Shown: in pieces, positions 51,901 to 60,622 of the stretch
Layout of the letters: the number at the start of each line of letters is the position of its first letter
How positions within the stretch are numbered: position 1 is the stretch's first letter
Assembly (NCBI GenBank): GCA_944327465.1
Contig: CALVHH010000001.1
Coordinates: 62,001 to 126,000, forward strand
Length of the DNA stretch: 64,000 bases
Reading direction: 5' to 3'
Source of the DNA: an uncultured Clostridia bacterium
GTDB lineage: Bacteria; Bacillota; Clostridia; Christensenellales; Borkfalkiaceae
Position numbers and translations under genes: made by a program
Notes under the pieces: generated by a model
What the model was told of the DNA's origin: nothing
Database searches by the model: none
What the model saw: only the letters and a program-made list of their open reading frames with translations

Positions 51901-52261
51901 CGAACGAACGGTCGACGCCCGCCGCGTAGAAGTGCGTGCGTATGAGCCGCGCGCAGAATGAATGTATGGTCGATATGTCCGCCGAAGGTATCAGCGAAAG
52001 CTGCCGCTTTATGTTTGCCCGCTCCTCGCCGTCCGCCGCGGCAAGGCGGGCGATCAGCGTCTTGCGCAGCTTGTCCTTTATCTGCGCGGCTGCCTTTTTT
52101 GTGAATGTTACGGCGAGCACCGATGTCAGGTCGCCCCCCGACTGCAGCAGGTCGCATATCTTCTGTATCATGACGAACGTCTTGCCCGAGCCTGCCGAAG
52201 CCGAAACTATTATCTTTCCCTGCGCGGCTATCGCGTCGCGCTGTTCGGGTGTGCAATTCAT
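48917..52261 (-). CDS. addA: ATP-dependent helicase/nuclease subunit A
   Basis: AddA is the UvrD-like helicase-nuclease of AddAB, which resects double-strand breaks and responds to Chi. The 1114-aa protein has motif I SASAGSGKTFVMIQK (about 18-32), FVDEYQDVN (motif II), GDVKQAIYGFRGSKS (motif III), MTMHSSKGLEFPVVIV (motif V region), and a C-terminal RecB-type nuclease with QGAIDLLAESREGLTIVDYKYVSM (Asp, Asp-x-Lys). It is about 10% shorter than the Bacillus protein. It overlaps addB by 4 bp. Confidence 0.95.
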   Translation of the reverse strand: MNCTPEQRDAIAAQGKIIVSASAGSGKTFVMIQKICDLLQSGGDLTSVLAVTFTKKAAAQIKDKLRKTLIARLAAADGEERANIKRQLSLIPSADISTIHSFCARLIRTHFYAAGVDRSFEIVVDEAKLAELKERAMDELFDRLYAEEDGDLIFVLDRLRRKRTDAGVRKLIAEALEKARNTAGYEQMLKNSPSVFCREGFDRVCAALAAFTSRKCAALAAAFDQFYAALDAPPAYAQKLDAVAEGIRAALAQAAETDIFAPLPPLSPVRRPTAKDDGEKAAAAQFDAYRKKLKDRYDRLRGDIADRQTEYAAFIECGKLAAAFSRLVLLFDEQYTAVKREENKLDCPDLEHITLKLLADENIKRGVNERYRHVFVDEYQDVNPVQERILTLVGAADVFTVGDVKQAIYGFRGSKSVFFSQKYADMLLERGAKKLSVNFRSSDGVLGFVNRLFGDIMTPLSCGIDYAADGVMHRGGKFPEGYGRAGIVVFGKDERRAPAAEGVYSVLDHGGGKAGHTREGLAVLEIVRRELSGRHYSPEKGCMVDTQPGDICILTRKNAGDSTLGIVRALTDAGYGVDGAGDGNLLNRPEIKQLLDILSLIDNCQQDIPLTTAMLSPVGGFTHDELARIRIAQNGAPGMTFRDCLVAYYKYMRDDTAAKAGAFFAKINAYRRLSDILGAAALIDRILSDTGLAARYAADGGAKLAAVRRLKQEAFTGTGELQLNAFLTRIKCAGSSIKAAPRSSADSIKVMTMHSSKGLEFPVVIVADIARRFRKEELEEMPFDDEYAFCPRTFDRENKLVRSNVLRELCLRRARREEIKNELNLFYVACTRAMCNLYVLCGEPPAYDPAAWYEADCYAKMFDVTKYSPEYAEAPKDFEDAVRTPPIISAKGAAAGVDELFGRQYPHAVSVELPVKTSASQLMRESERTQPEAYAAHYLFDDEYGDEEPGGREAGTAYHRYLELCDLTVRDEEGILRELDRLTAGGKLSPEQRDMLSADRLAGILAMPVFARLAGARIFREREFLCALPARDVLDTAATDKVLVQGAIDLLAESREGLTIVDYKYVSMPQEAMLKKYTRQLELYKKAVGMIEGVDESTIAVCLVDLKRRREFYL

Positions 52262-55200
52262 TCCTCATCCCCCCTTTCGCGCCGTACTATCCCGGCAATT
52301 CCGCGGCAGTTGACCGATATCTTTTCGCGGTATTCGCCGTTTATGCCCGCGGCAAAGCCGCAGCTGCCCGCCAGTGCGCAGAAGGCGCACGCTTCGGGCG
52401 CGGGCGAGGGCGCCACGTTGCCCTCCTTCATCTCCGCCGCGCCCCGTCGCGCCACCAGCGAAGAATACTTCAAAAAGTCGCCGAACTCCTGTTCGGGCAG
52501 TGCGCTGTCTATGCTCTGCCCGCGGTAGTAGGCGTTAACGTATATGCTCTTCTGCCTTTCGGCTATCTCCTTTTGCGTGCTCAGCATGACCTCGTCGCTG
52601 CAATCCATGTACCCGCTCAGCCTGAACACGCCGTCGCGCTCGCTCTCGTAGGTCACCGAGGCGGGGAAGTAATACGCCCCCACCGCCCTCCTGCCCTTTG
52701 CGGCGGCAAGCAGGTATATGGGCAGCTGCAGCTTGAGTCCCATGTAGTACAGCGGCGCGGCGCTGTCTGCCGAGCCCGTCTTGTAGTCTATTATGCGCAC
52801 CATGTCGCCGCTCGCGTCAACGCGGTCTATCCTGCCGTACAGGCTCAGCCCGCCGTCCAGCGGCAGCTTGCACACCCTTTCGGTCTCCTCCACGGAAAAG
52901 TTGGAATTTTTAAGCTGTTCGAACGCTCCCGCGCATATTCCCGCGCACTCCTCGATCAGCGCCCGCGCCGCGTATTCGCCGCGCTTGTCGGCGGAAAGCG
53001 CCGAATACTTCGGCTCCTTCAGCAGCCGCTCGGCGGCGTCTTTTGCCTTCGCCGCCAGCTTGTCGGCGTCCGTCAGGCAATTCACGTCGGGCGAAAACAC
53101 GCTCTGCAGTACGGCGTGTATAAAGTTGCCGCTGTCAAGCGGTCTCATCACGCCCTCCTCGCGCTCGGCAAGCCTGAGCCCGCGCATCATAAAGCACTTG
53201 TACGGGCAGGAAAAGTAGCTCTCGAGCACGGTGGGCGAAAAGCTCGTGCCGTACAGCTTTGCGCCGCAGTCTATGCGCTTTGCCCCGCTCTCCGCTGCCA
53301 GCGCCCCGTTCGCTCCGTCGGCGAATCCGTTGTCGCACAGCATCGAATATATAGCCGAGCGCACCGCGGGCGAGGGCGAAGCCGCCATCTGCCGGAGCGC
53401 GGGCGCGGGCCGGGAGCACAGGTATTTGAGCATCGAAGGGTCGCGCAGCATGTCCCTGCCCGTCAGCGGCGAAAGCGGCGCGCCCGAAGGCGAAGCAAAC
53501 AGTGCGCACACATAGTCGAGCATTGGGCTGGCGCCCGTCTCCTCGCCGCCGCTGCGCAGGGGTCGGCTGAGGTGCAGCGCCCTTTCAAAGGCGCACAGGT
53601 TGAGTCCCGCCGTCTCGCGGCGGCGCGTGTCCACTTCGGCTATCTTTGGCGATATCTTTATGTCCAGCCCCTCCAGCGAGGCAAGGTCTCTGTCCGTCAG
53701 CACGGCGGTGTCGTCGCCCGCGGCGGGCACGCCGTCGGTCAGCCCCACGGCAAACACCACCTCGCTGCCGGTGTTGGCGCAGGCGGTCAGATCTCCCGCG
53801 AACACTGCGTCCTGCTTGGGCGGTATCAGCGAAAGTTCGGCGGCGGCAAATCCGCTTTTCAATATGCCTGCAAAGTCGCGCACGGCAAGGCGGGTGCCGG
53901 CGGTCAGTTTTTCCGCCTCGTCCAGGACGGCGCATACGGCGTCGTAAGCCCTGCCGCAGAACGCCGCCTCGGCGGGGTAGTCTGCGGCAAATTCAGCGCT
54001 CATGCCCTCAAGCCTTTCGCGGCAGCAAAACTGCTCCAAGATCCCGCGCAGCGCCGCGCAGTACTCGGCGCCCGTGCCGTTCGCGGGTATGCCTTTGAGC
54101 GCCTTCAAAAAGGGCGTGCGTATGCGTTCAACGGCACATATATCCAGTTTAAGCGCATCCAACACCTCTTTTTTTGGCGTGCGCTTTACTCCGCCGCGGT
54201 ACCCCGCAAGGCGCAGCACGTAGTTTGCGAACAGATCCTTGTCCTTGCGCCTTTCGCCCTCGCCCGCGGGCTTTGCTCCCCCGCCCGCCACAAAGAACAG
54301 CGGCGACGACACCGCCGCCATCACCGACTGCGCCGTGCAGCCGTCGGCGGCGCAGCTCAAAAACGCCGCTAAAAACGTGCACACGGGGTGTTCCGAAAGG
54401 CGGTAGCGCCTGTCAAGGTAAAATGGTATGCCGTATTCGCCGAACACCCGCGCAAGCGCGGGCGCGTACTTTGCCGTGTCGGGCAACATTACGGATATCG
54501 AGCGGTAGCGCACGCCCTCTTCGAACACGTACCTGATTATGTTTGCGGCTACATACTCCATCTCCTCGTCCTCGTCGGCGCCGCAGAACAGCTTTACCGC
54601 CGATGTGGGCGCGGGCGCCGCGGTGTGAAAGGTCTGCGGGTCGAATATGTGCGTGCGTATGCTCTCCGCCTCTGGGCGGAGCGTGCTCTTGAGCACGGCG
54701 GTGTTGGCGCCGCCGAACGCCTTCGCCACGCCCGAAAAGTACGCCGGAGCCTGGTTGGTGTACACGTCCTCCGCGCCGCCTATAAATATGCCCGTCACGT
54801 TCTTCGCCGCCTCCATGCATGCGGCGGCGCACTCTGCCACCGAGCACGTGAACGCCTGAAATCCCAAAAATATGACGTCGGCGCCGCGTACTTCGGGCGA
54901 TGTCGTTATCACTTCGGGCAGCAGCGCCATATATCTGTTTCTGTCCACGCTTCCGCTGTCTTCAAGAAATCGCACGTACTCGGCGTACAAAAATGCAAGG
55001 TCTTCCAGCTTTGCCCTCAGCACGGGGTCGGGGCAGTTCGCCGCGGCAATGTCTTCGGGCGTCACGCGCGAAGAGTACAGCAGCGCTATCGTATCGTAGA
55101 TGTCCTGCGCGGCGGTGGCGGAAGACAGCTTTTTAAACGCCGTCAGCCTGTCGCGGTTGTTCTGTATCAGCGAGCGCACTATCATGGCTGAGCCCTGCCT

Positions 55201-55434
55201 TGTCAGCAGCCCGTCCTGCTTGCCCCTTTGCTGCGCCAGGAAGCGGGCAAACGTGCACACGTTTACCGTAAAGCTCCCGCCCACGGCGGCGCACACCGTG
55301 CGCTCGGCGGCAAGGGTCAGCCTGTCCTCGCAAAAAATGAGCGTGCGCGCCCCCCTTTCGCAGTTGGCTTTTACCAGCTCGCTTAGTTTTTTGAGCGCCG
55401 TATTTAAAACGGGCGCGATGAACGAGTTTATCAT
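52258..55434 (-). CDS. addB: ATP-dependent helicase/deoxyribonuclease subunit B
   Basis: AddB is the partner of AddA, with an inactivated helicase fold that scans Chi and an Fe-S nuclease. This protein of about 1058 aa has FSPTVLESYFSCPYKCFMMRGL with the first cluster Cys, SGNFIHAVLQSVF, the nuclease motif VRIIDYKTGSADS, and the C-terminal Cys cluster PEACAFCALAGSCGF. I chose the ATG at 55434, 7 nt after the -10 box; the ATG at 55443 lies inside the -10 box. Confidence 0.93.
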   Translation of the reverse strand: MINSFIAPVLNTALKKLSELVKANCERGARTLIFCEDRLTLAAERTVCAAVGGSFTVNVCTFARFLAQQRGKQDGLLTRQGSAMIVRSLIQNNRDRLTAFKKLSSATAAQDIYDTIALLYSSRVTPEDIAAANCPDPVLRAKLEDLAFLYAEYVRFLEDSGSVDRNRYMALLPEVITTSPEVRGADVIFLGFQAFTCSVAECAAACMEAAKNVTGIFIGGAEDVYTNQAPAYFSGVAKAFGGANTAVLKSTLRPEAESIRTHIFDPQTFHTAAPAPTSAVKLFCGADEDEEMEYVAANIIRYVFEEGVRYRSISVMLPDTAKYAPALARVFGEYGIPFYLDRRYRLSEHPVCTFLAAFLSCAADGCTAQSVMAAVSSPLFFVAGGGAKPAGEGERRKDKDLFANYVLRLAGYRGGVKRTPKKEVLDALKLDICAVERIRTPFLKALKGIPANGTGAEYCAALRGILEQFCCRERLEGMSAEFAADYPAEAAFCGRAYDAVCAVLDEAEKLTAGTRLAVRDFAGILKSGFAAAELSLIPPKQDAVFAGDLTACANTGSEVVFAVGLTDGVPAAGDDTAVLTDRDLASLEGLDIKISPKIAEVDTRRRETAGLNLCAFERALHLSRPLRSGGEETGASPMLDYVCALFASPSGAPLSPLTGRDMLRDPSMLKYLCSRPAPALRQMAASPSPAVRSAIYSMLCDNGFADGANGALAAESGAKRIDCGAKLYGTSFSPTVLESYFSCPYKCFMMRGLRLAEREEGVMRPLDSGNFIHAVLQSVFSPDVNCLTDADKLAAKAKDAAERLLKEPKYSALSADKRGEYAARALIEECAGICAGAFEQLKNSNFSVEETERVCKLPLDGGLSLYGRIDRVDASGDMVRIIDYKTGSADSAAPLYYMGLKLQLPIYLLAAAKGRRAVGAYYFPASVTYESERDGVFRLSGYMDCSDEVMLSTQKEIAERQKSIYVNAYYRGQSIDSALPEQEFGDFLKYSSLVARRGAAEMKEGNVAPSPAPEACAFCALAGSCGFAAGINGEYREKISVNCRGIAGIVRRERGDEE

Positions 55435-55441
55435 AGCTGTC

Positions 55442-55470
55442 ATTATACCATATTGCGCACAATTTTTAAA
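55442..55470 (-). promoter_or_regulatory. Promoter of addAB, leaderless
   Basis: Minus strand: TTTAAA, 17 bp, TATAAT (55442-55447). The -10 is followed by 7 nt and then ATG, with no SD. Confidence 0.6.
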
Positions 55471-55490
55471 GATTTTATGGCGTAAAAGTT

Positions 55491-55519
55491 TTTACTTTTT
55501 ATTATTTGTATGCTATAAT
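55491..55519 (+). promoter_or_regulatory. Promoter of 55.5-kb lipoprotein, leaderless
   Basis: TTTACT, 17 bp, TATAAT; the ATG is 7 nt after the -10 box and there is no SD. Confidence 0.7.
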
Positions 55520-55526
55520 AGCGAAT

Positions 55527-56648
55527 ATGAAAAAATCGGTTAAAATACTTGCTTTGGCTGCGTGCGCGGCATGCACGTTTACGCTCTCCGCCTGCGGCGG
55601 GTGCGGCGGCTGCGCGGGCGCCACGACATACACCATAACCACTTCGCCCAACTGGCTCATCAGGGGCGGCTCTGCCGACGAGCTCGACGCCTCGTCATAC
55701 CTGCTCGCAAGCAAGGAGGTGGCAACCTACTCCATAAGCTCTTCGGGCGGCGCCAACGACTCCTATTCCGCCGAGTATTCAAAAGACGGCAGCTACACCG
55801 CCACGCTCTATGCCGAAGAGTACGACTGGAACTCCCCTTCCATTCCCCAGTCGCTGCGTGTCGAAAACAAGACGGGCTACGTCTACGTCTACGAAACCGT
55901 GCTCGAACAGCCCGGCGCCTTCGTCATGGGCGGCGAGCGCCACGAATTCATAAACAAAGTCACCACAAAGAGCTGTTTTCTTTCGGCGGGCAACAGCCTT
56001 CGCCCCGTATATTCGCTACAGGACGTGGAGTGCACCACCCCCAATTCGCTGCAGCCCGCCTCGCTTGAGACGAGCTTCGTAGTAATGGACGGCAGGTACG
56101 AAACCTTCTACAGCTACGACGGCGTCTCCGCGCAGACAACTTATTCGGCGGTGATAACCTATCCCGACTCCGTATCCGAAATTTCGGGCGCCTATACCCC
56201 CTCGGTCGCAACCGAGTACACCCTCTTCGACGCGGCGTCCCTGCCCGTCGCGCTCAGGTCCATGACGCAGAGCGGCACGCACGTATTCGACGTATACGTA
56301 CCCGTAAACGGACTCAGCGCAAGGTACCAGGCGGCGTGGGGCAGCGCTTCGGCAATCACCGATGACGGCTGGGCGGACGTCATATCCGTGCTCGACGCAG
56401 CCACCGACTCGGGCTATCTCATTGCAGGTCTCAACGAGGACGGCGAACGCGCCTACAGCGTCACCCCCGTCACGGTCAGCCTTGTTTCGGCAATGACGGG
56501 TCCCTCGTCCACTTATTATTTCGCTTCGGTCACCGACCCCGACCTCAACGCCTGCCGCGCCCTGCCCGTGCGCATAGACGAAGTGGTGCCCTTCAACCTC
56601 GGCACGATAACCTATACTCTCAACGGCATAAGTTTGATCGGCAAATAA
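55527..56648 (+). CDS. Lipoprotein, hypothetical
   Basis: This 373-aa protein has a lipoprotein signal peptide (lipobox LSAC, Cys at about 23) followed by a Gly/Cys-rich linker (GGCGGCAGA) and a beta-rich extracellular region without a family I recognise. It has few charged residues and many Ser/Thr/Tyr. The start at 55527 follows from the promoter position; an upstream ATG at 55506 precedes the -10 box. Divergent from addB. Confidence 0.75.
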   Translation: MKKSVKILALAACAACTFTLSACGGCGGCAGATTYTITTSPNWLIRGGSADELDASSYLLASKEVATYSISSSGGANDSYSAEYSKDGSYTATLYAEEYDWNSPSIPQSLRVENKTGYVYVYETVLEQPGAFVMGGERHEFINKVTTKSCFLSAGNSLRPVYSLQDVECTTPNSLQPASLETSFVVMDGRYETFYSYDGVSAQTTYSAVITYPDSVSEISGAYTPSVATEYTLFDAASLPVALRSMTQSGTHVFDVYVPVNGLSARYQAAWGSASAITDDGWADVISVLDAATDSGYLIAGLNEDGERAYSVTPVTVSLVSAMTGPSSTYYFASVTDPDLNACRALPVRIDEVVPFNLGTITYTLNGISLIGK

Positions 56649-56657
56649 ACTGCCTTC

Positions 56658-56690
56658 GGGCGGCGCGGCGTGCAGCCGCGCCGCCCTTTA
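56658..56690 (+). terminator. Intrinsic terminator of the 55.5-kb lipoprotein gene
   Basis: GGGCGGCGCGGC/GCCGCGCCGCCC stem with a GTGCA loop, followed by TTTAAAATT. Confidence 0.8.
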
Positions 56691-56746
56691 AAATTGCCTT
56701 CGCCATTTATTTTTTCGCACATTCAACAAATTGTGCCCCTTCACTA

Positions 56747-56775
56747 TTGACATCACTAAATATATGTGTTATAAT
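56747..56775 (+). promoter_or_regulatory. Perfect consensus promoter without a downstream gene
   Basis: TTGACA (56747-56752), 17 bp, TATAAT (56770-56775). No plus-strand gene follows; the next genes are on the minus strand. Confidence 0.8.
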
Positions 56776-56781
56776 GCTATC

Positions 56782-57085
56782 AAATAGAAAGGGAAATTTT
56801 TCCTCTCTTTACATTTTTAGTCATTATATACCATATTTTGGCTTTTTTAAATTTGACGACCCCTACACTTTTTTATTACTCCTTATTTGATATTCCGGCA
56901 CAGCCCCGTCCGCTTCTCCTTCAGAGAGGGAATATCTTATAAATTAAATTTGACGACCCCTACACTTTTTTATTACTCCTTATTTGATATTCTGGCATGC
57001 CCCGTCCGCTTCTCCTGCGGACGGGGCATTGTCGTAAATTTGTGCTGCGTGCGGCAGACAAAAGTCTGTCGCACGCAGCATTTAA
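56782..57085 (+). ncRNA. Candidate small RNA with tandem 97-bp duplication
   Basis: A transcript from the promoter at 56747 would run about 300 nt to a strong hairpin (GCTGCGTGCG...CGCACGCAGC, 57043-57080) followed by TTTAAAA. It contains a 72-bp segment at 56849-56920 that is repeated at 56946-57017 with few changes (AAATTTGACGACCCCTACAC ... CCCCGTCCGCTTCTCCT). Early in the transcript is an AAAGGGAAA/TTTCCTCTTT-like stem. No convincing open frame. The RNA is a prediction from promoter and terminator only. Confidence 0.35.
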
Positions 57086-57104
57086 AAATGGTTTGCAAAA
57101 TTTT

Positions 57105-58907
57105 TCAGTAACTTTCAAACTGCGAGCGGTAAAGTTTGTAGTACATTCCCTTTTTTGCCAGCAGCTCCTCGTGCGTGCCCTGCTCGGCAACGTCGCCGCC
57201 GTCCATCACGAGTATCTTGTCGGCGTTCCTTATCGTCGACAGCCTGTGCGCAATGACAAAGCACGTTCTGCCCTCCATAAGCTTGGTCATCGCCTGCTGA
57301 ATGATGTGTTCGGTGCGCGTGTCCACGTTGGACGTCGCCTCGTCGAGTATCAGCATGGGGCTGTCCAAAAGCATTGCGCGGGCTATGGTCAAAAGCTGTT
57401 TCTGTCCCTTCGATATATTGACTGCGTTGTCCGAAAGGTATGTGTCGTAGCCGTTGGGCAGCCTCGCAATGAACGAATGGATCTTTGCCGCTCGGCACAC
57501 TCTTTCCACTTCCTCACGCGTGGCGTTCTCCTTTCCGTAGGCAATGTTTTCGTACACCGTGCCGGCAAACAGCCAGGTATCCTGCAGCACCATCGTAAAG
57601 CATCCGCGCAGCCCTGCGCGGGTATACCCGGCTATATCCCTGCCGTCCAGCATTATCCTGCCCGAGTCGGGGTCGTAAAACCTCATCAGCAGGTTTATCA
57701 CCGTCGTCTTTCCTGCGCCCGTCTTTCCCACGATCGCCACCACGTTGCCCTTGTGCGCCTCTATCGAAAGGTCGTGCAGCACCTCGCGTCCCTTTATATA
57801 TCCGAACGAAACGTGCTCAAAAGCCACGTCGCCGCGTATGTTTTCGGGCGCTATGGCGCCCTCGGGGTCGGGAGCTTCGGGCTGCTCTTCCAGGACGCGG
57901 AATACGCGTTCGGCGGCGGCTATTGCCGACTGAAACTCGCCGAACACATTGGCTATCTCGTTTATCGGCCCCGAAAACTTTCTTGAATACAGCACGAACG
58001 AAGCTATCTGCCCCACCCTCGTTATGCCGCCGAACGAATACATGTACATCAGCGCCCCCAGCACCGAAATGAGCGTCATCGCCAGGTTGTTCATAAAGTT
58101 GTTGGTGGGACCCGTCATCGTGGATATGTACTCAGCCCGGGCATAGGCTTCCACCGCCTGAGTGTTCTTGGCTTCAAATTTTTGTATCATCGCCTCTTCG
58201 CAGCCGTACGCCTTAGTCGTCTTCTGCCCGGCTATCATCTCCTCGACGAACCCGTTCAGCTCGCCCAGCTTTGCGCTGCGCCTGCGGAACAGCGGCTGCA
58301 CTCTCTTGGCTATAAACCTCGTCAGCAGCACGGAAATGGGTATGGTGACGACGAACACCACCACGAGCAGCGGCGATATCGTCAGCATCATTATGAACGA
58401 CCCGGCTATCATGACCACGCTGTTTATTACGAGCACGACGTCGTTGGCAAGCGATTCGCCCACGGTGTCTATGTCGTAGGACAGCACGGATATTATGTCG
58501 CCCGCCTGGCGGCTGTCAAAGTAGCTTACGGGCAGCGATATCAGCTTGTTAAAGGTATCTTCGCGCATTCTGCACGCCACCTTTTTTGCCACGTACGCCA
58601 TGCCCACCGTCGAAAGGTAGCTCAGCACGCCCGAAAGCGCATATATTCCCGCAAGCAGTGCGCAGCAGTAGTACACGGCGTCCATGTCGGTTGAGCCGTC
58701 GGACTTTATCATGTCTATCGCGTCGCCGCTCAGCTTCGGTCCCGTCAGCGACAGCACCACCGAGGCTATGTTGGCTATAAACAGCAGCACGAACACCGCC
58801 ATCCACGGCTTGAGATATCTTATCAGGTTTATCAGCACATAGCCCGTATCTGCCTTCCGCTTTCCAAGGTCGCGGTGGTCCGAAAGGTGCATTCTCGGTT
58901 CTTTCAT
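57105..58907 (-). CDS. ABC exporter half-transporter (catalytic-Glu partner)
   Basis: This 600-aa exporter subunit has six transmembrane segments (about 30-330) and a nucleotide-binding domain with Walker A GKTGAGKTT, Walker B LILDEATSNVD with the catalytic Glu, and H-loop IAHRLST. Its signature is the divergent ISKGQ. It complements the next gene's subunit in a heterodimeric multidrug-type exporter. Starts after a GAGGAAGATATC-type SD, 17 bp after the partner gene. Confidence 0.93.
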   Translation of the reverse strand: MKEPRMHLSDHRDLGKRKADTGYVLINLIRYLKPWMAVFVLLFIANIASVVLSLTGPKLSGDAIDMIKSDGSTDMDAVYYCCALLAGIYALSGVLSYLSTVGMAYVAKKVACRMREDTFNKLISLPVSYFDSRQAGDIISVLSYDIDTVGESLANDVVLVINSVVMIAGSFIMMLTISPLLVVVFVVTIPISVLLTRFIAKRVQPLFRRRSAKLGELNGFVEEMIAGQKTTKAYGCEEAMIQKFEAKNTQAVEAYARAEYISTMTGPTNNFMNNLAMTLISVLGALMYMYSFGGITRVGQIASFVLYSRKFSGPINEIANVFGEFQSAIAAAERVFRVLEEQPEAPDPEGAIAPENIRGDVAFEHVSFGYIKGREVLHDLSIEAHKGNVVAIVGKTGAGKTTVINLLMRFYDPDSGRIMLDGRDIAGYTRAGLRGCFTMVLQDTWLFAGTVYENIAYGKENATREEVERVCRAAKIHSFIARLPNGYDTYLSDNAVNISKGQKQLLTIARAMLLDSPMLILDEATSNVDTRTEHIIQQAMTKLMEGRTCFVIAHRLSTIRNADKILVMDGGDVAEQGTHEELLAKKGMYYKLYRSQFESY

Positions 58908-58924
58908 GATATCTTCCTCACCCC

Positions 58925-60622
58925 CTACACGTCCTCGCCCATCTGGGCGCGGTATATCTGCGCGTATTCGGGGCAGGTGCGCAGCAGCTCTTCGTGCGTG
59001 CCCAGCCCTATCTGCCGTCCGTCGTCCAGCACCAATATCATGTCGGCGCCCCTCACCGAGCTCACCCGCTGCGCCACTATCACCTTGGTCGTCTGCGGAT
59101 ACTTGTCGGCAAGCTCCCGCCTCAGTGCGGCGTCCGTCTCGTAGTCGAGCGCCGATGACGCATCGTCAAGAATGAGTATGCGCGGCTGTCCCGCCAGCGC
59201 CCTCGCCACGGTCAGGCGCTGTTTCTGCCCGCCCGAAAGATTGGCTGCCTTCTGGGCGAGGTCGTAGTCCAGCCCGCCGTGCAGCTTTGCAACGAACTCT
59301 TCCGCCTGCGCGCTCTTCGCTGCGCCGAGTATGCTGTCCTCGGGCAGCGCCCTGCCGTAGTCTATGTTTTCGCGCACCGACCCCGCCATCAGGAAGTCGT
59401 TCTGGAACGCCGCGCCGAAGTACTTTCTCACCTCCTCGGGCGGCATCGAGCGCACGTTTCTGCCGTCTATGTACACGTCGCCGCTGTCGGCGTCGTAAAA
59501 GCGCATCATCAGGTTTACTATCGTCGATTTCCCGCTGCCCGTGGCGCCTATTATGCCCAGCGTTCCGCCGTGCGGCAGCGCAAAATTGATGTCGGTAAGG
59601 TTGTTTTCCACGCCGTTGTACGAAAAGCACACGTCTTTGAACTGCACCGCGTATTCGCCGCAGCCCTCCGCCAGCTCCTCGGCGGGCTGCGCCGTGTCCA
59701 TTTTAAGCACCCGCTCTATGCGCTCGGCCGAAGCTATGCCCTGCGACAGCACCACGAATATCTTCGAAAGCCCCAGCATGCCGTTGAGTATCATCGTAAA
59801 GTACGTCAGCACCGCCAGCACGCTGCCCGCGCCGTCGGACATCAGTGCGCCCACTATTATTACGACCACCAGCCCGAGGTTGAGTATGAGCGTCGCCAGC
59901 GGGTTGGTCAGCGACATTATCCTCTTAGCCGCCAGGTCGGTGTCGCCCAGGCGGTCGGATATGCCGCGGAACTTTTCCGTTTCGTACCCGCCCTTCGAAA
60001 GCGCCTTTACTATGCGCACGCCCGAAATGTTTTCCTGCATCGCCCGCACCATGTCGTCGCTGTTCGCCTGCTTTTTGGCGTAGTAGGGTATGGATTTTTT
60101 TGTTATCACCGCCACGGCGGCTATTACGAACGGCACGCAGCCGAGCAGCACAGACGCAAGATAGGCGTCTACTATAAAGGTCATTATTATGCCGCCCACT
60201 AAAAGTATGGGGGCGCGCACGCCCAGCCTCAGCGTCCTCGCCACCATCTGGTTTACGTAGTAGCTGTCCGAAGTCAGCCTCGATACCAGCGAAGGCACCG
60301 TAACTTCGTCCACCTGCTCGCTCTTCAAATAGGATATCTTTTTGAACAGGTCGTACCTCAAATCGTGCGTCATCTTCGCCGCCGCCGACACCGAAAGTCT
60401 GTTCGCCCATATGTTTCCAAACATGGCGATCAGTGAAAACGCCAGCATGAGCAGCCCCGCCCACAGCACGGGCACAATGTCCTTCAGCGGCACTATCTCG
60501 TCTATTATATAGTCGAGCAGCAGCGGCAAAAACAGTTCGGCTATCGAACCTATGAACTTTATCGTCACCCCCCACGCGGCAATGCCGCCGTAGGGGCGCA
60601 GATACTTCAAAGTCCCCTTCAC
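58925..60622 (-). CDS. ABC exporter half-transporter (degenerate-site partner)
   Basis: This 565-aa subunit has six transmembrane segments (about 15-300) and an NBD with Walker A GATGSGKST and canonical signature LSGGQ, but Walker B is LILDDASSALD (Asp replaces the catalytic Glu) and the H-loop is AQR (Gln replaces His). With the neighbouring subunit this gives one consensus and one degenerate ATP site, as in TM287/288 and BmrCD. It overlaps the marR gene by 4 bp. Confidence 0.93.
   Translation of the reverse strand: MKGTLKYLRPYGGIAAWGVTIKFIGSIAELFLPLLLDYIIDEIVPLKDIVPVLWAGLLMLAFSLIAMFGNIWANRLSVSAAAKMTHDLRYDLFKKISYLKSEQVDEVTVPSLVSRLTSDSYYVNQMVARTLRLGVRAPILLVGGIIMTFIVDAYLASVLLGCVPFVIAAVAVITKKSIPYYAKKQANSDDMVRAMQENISGVRIVKALSKGGYETEKFRGISDRLGDTDLAAKRIMSLTNPLATLILNLGLVVVIIVGALMSDGAGSVLAVLTYFTMILNGMLGLSKIFVVLSQGIASAERIERVLKMDTAQPAEELAEGCGEYAVQFKDVCFSYNGVENNLTDINFALPHGGTLGIIGATGSGKSTIVNLMMRFYDADSGDVYIDGRNVRSMPPEEVRKYFGAAFQNDFLMAGSVRENIDYGRALPEDSILGAAKSAQAEEFVAKLHGGLDYDLAQKAANLSGGQKQRLTVARALAGQPRILILDDASSALDYETDAALRRELADKYPQTTKVIVAQRVSSVRGADMILVLDDGRQIGLGTHEELLRTCPEYAQIYRAQMGEDV

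Noticed and set aside
52249..54372. 707-aa open frame on the plus strand opposite addB
   Set aside because: Biased composition (Arg, Ala, His, Gln rich) and fully inside addB; no plausible start signal. A reverse-strand shadow.
56887..57111. 74-aa open frame over the tandem duplication near 57 kb
   Set aside because: No SD, spans a terminator-like hairpin and both repeat copies out of register; the sequence is better explained as non-coding.
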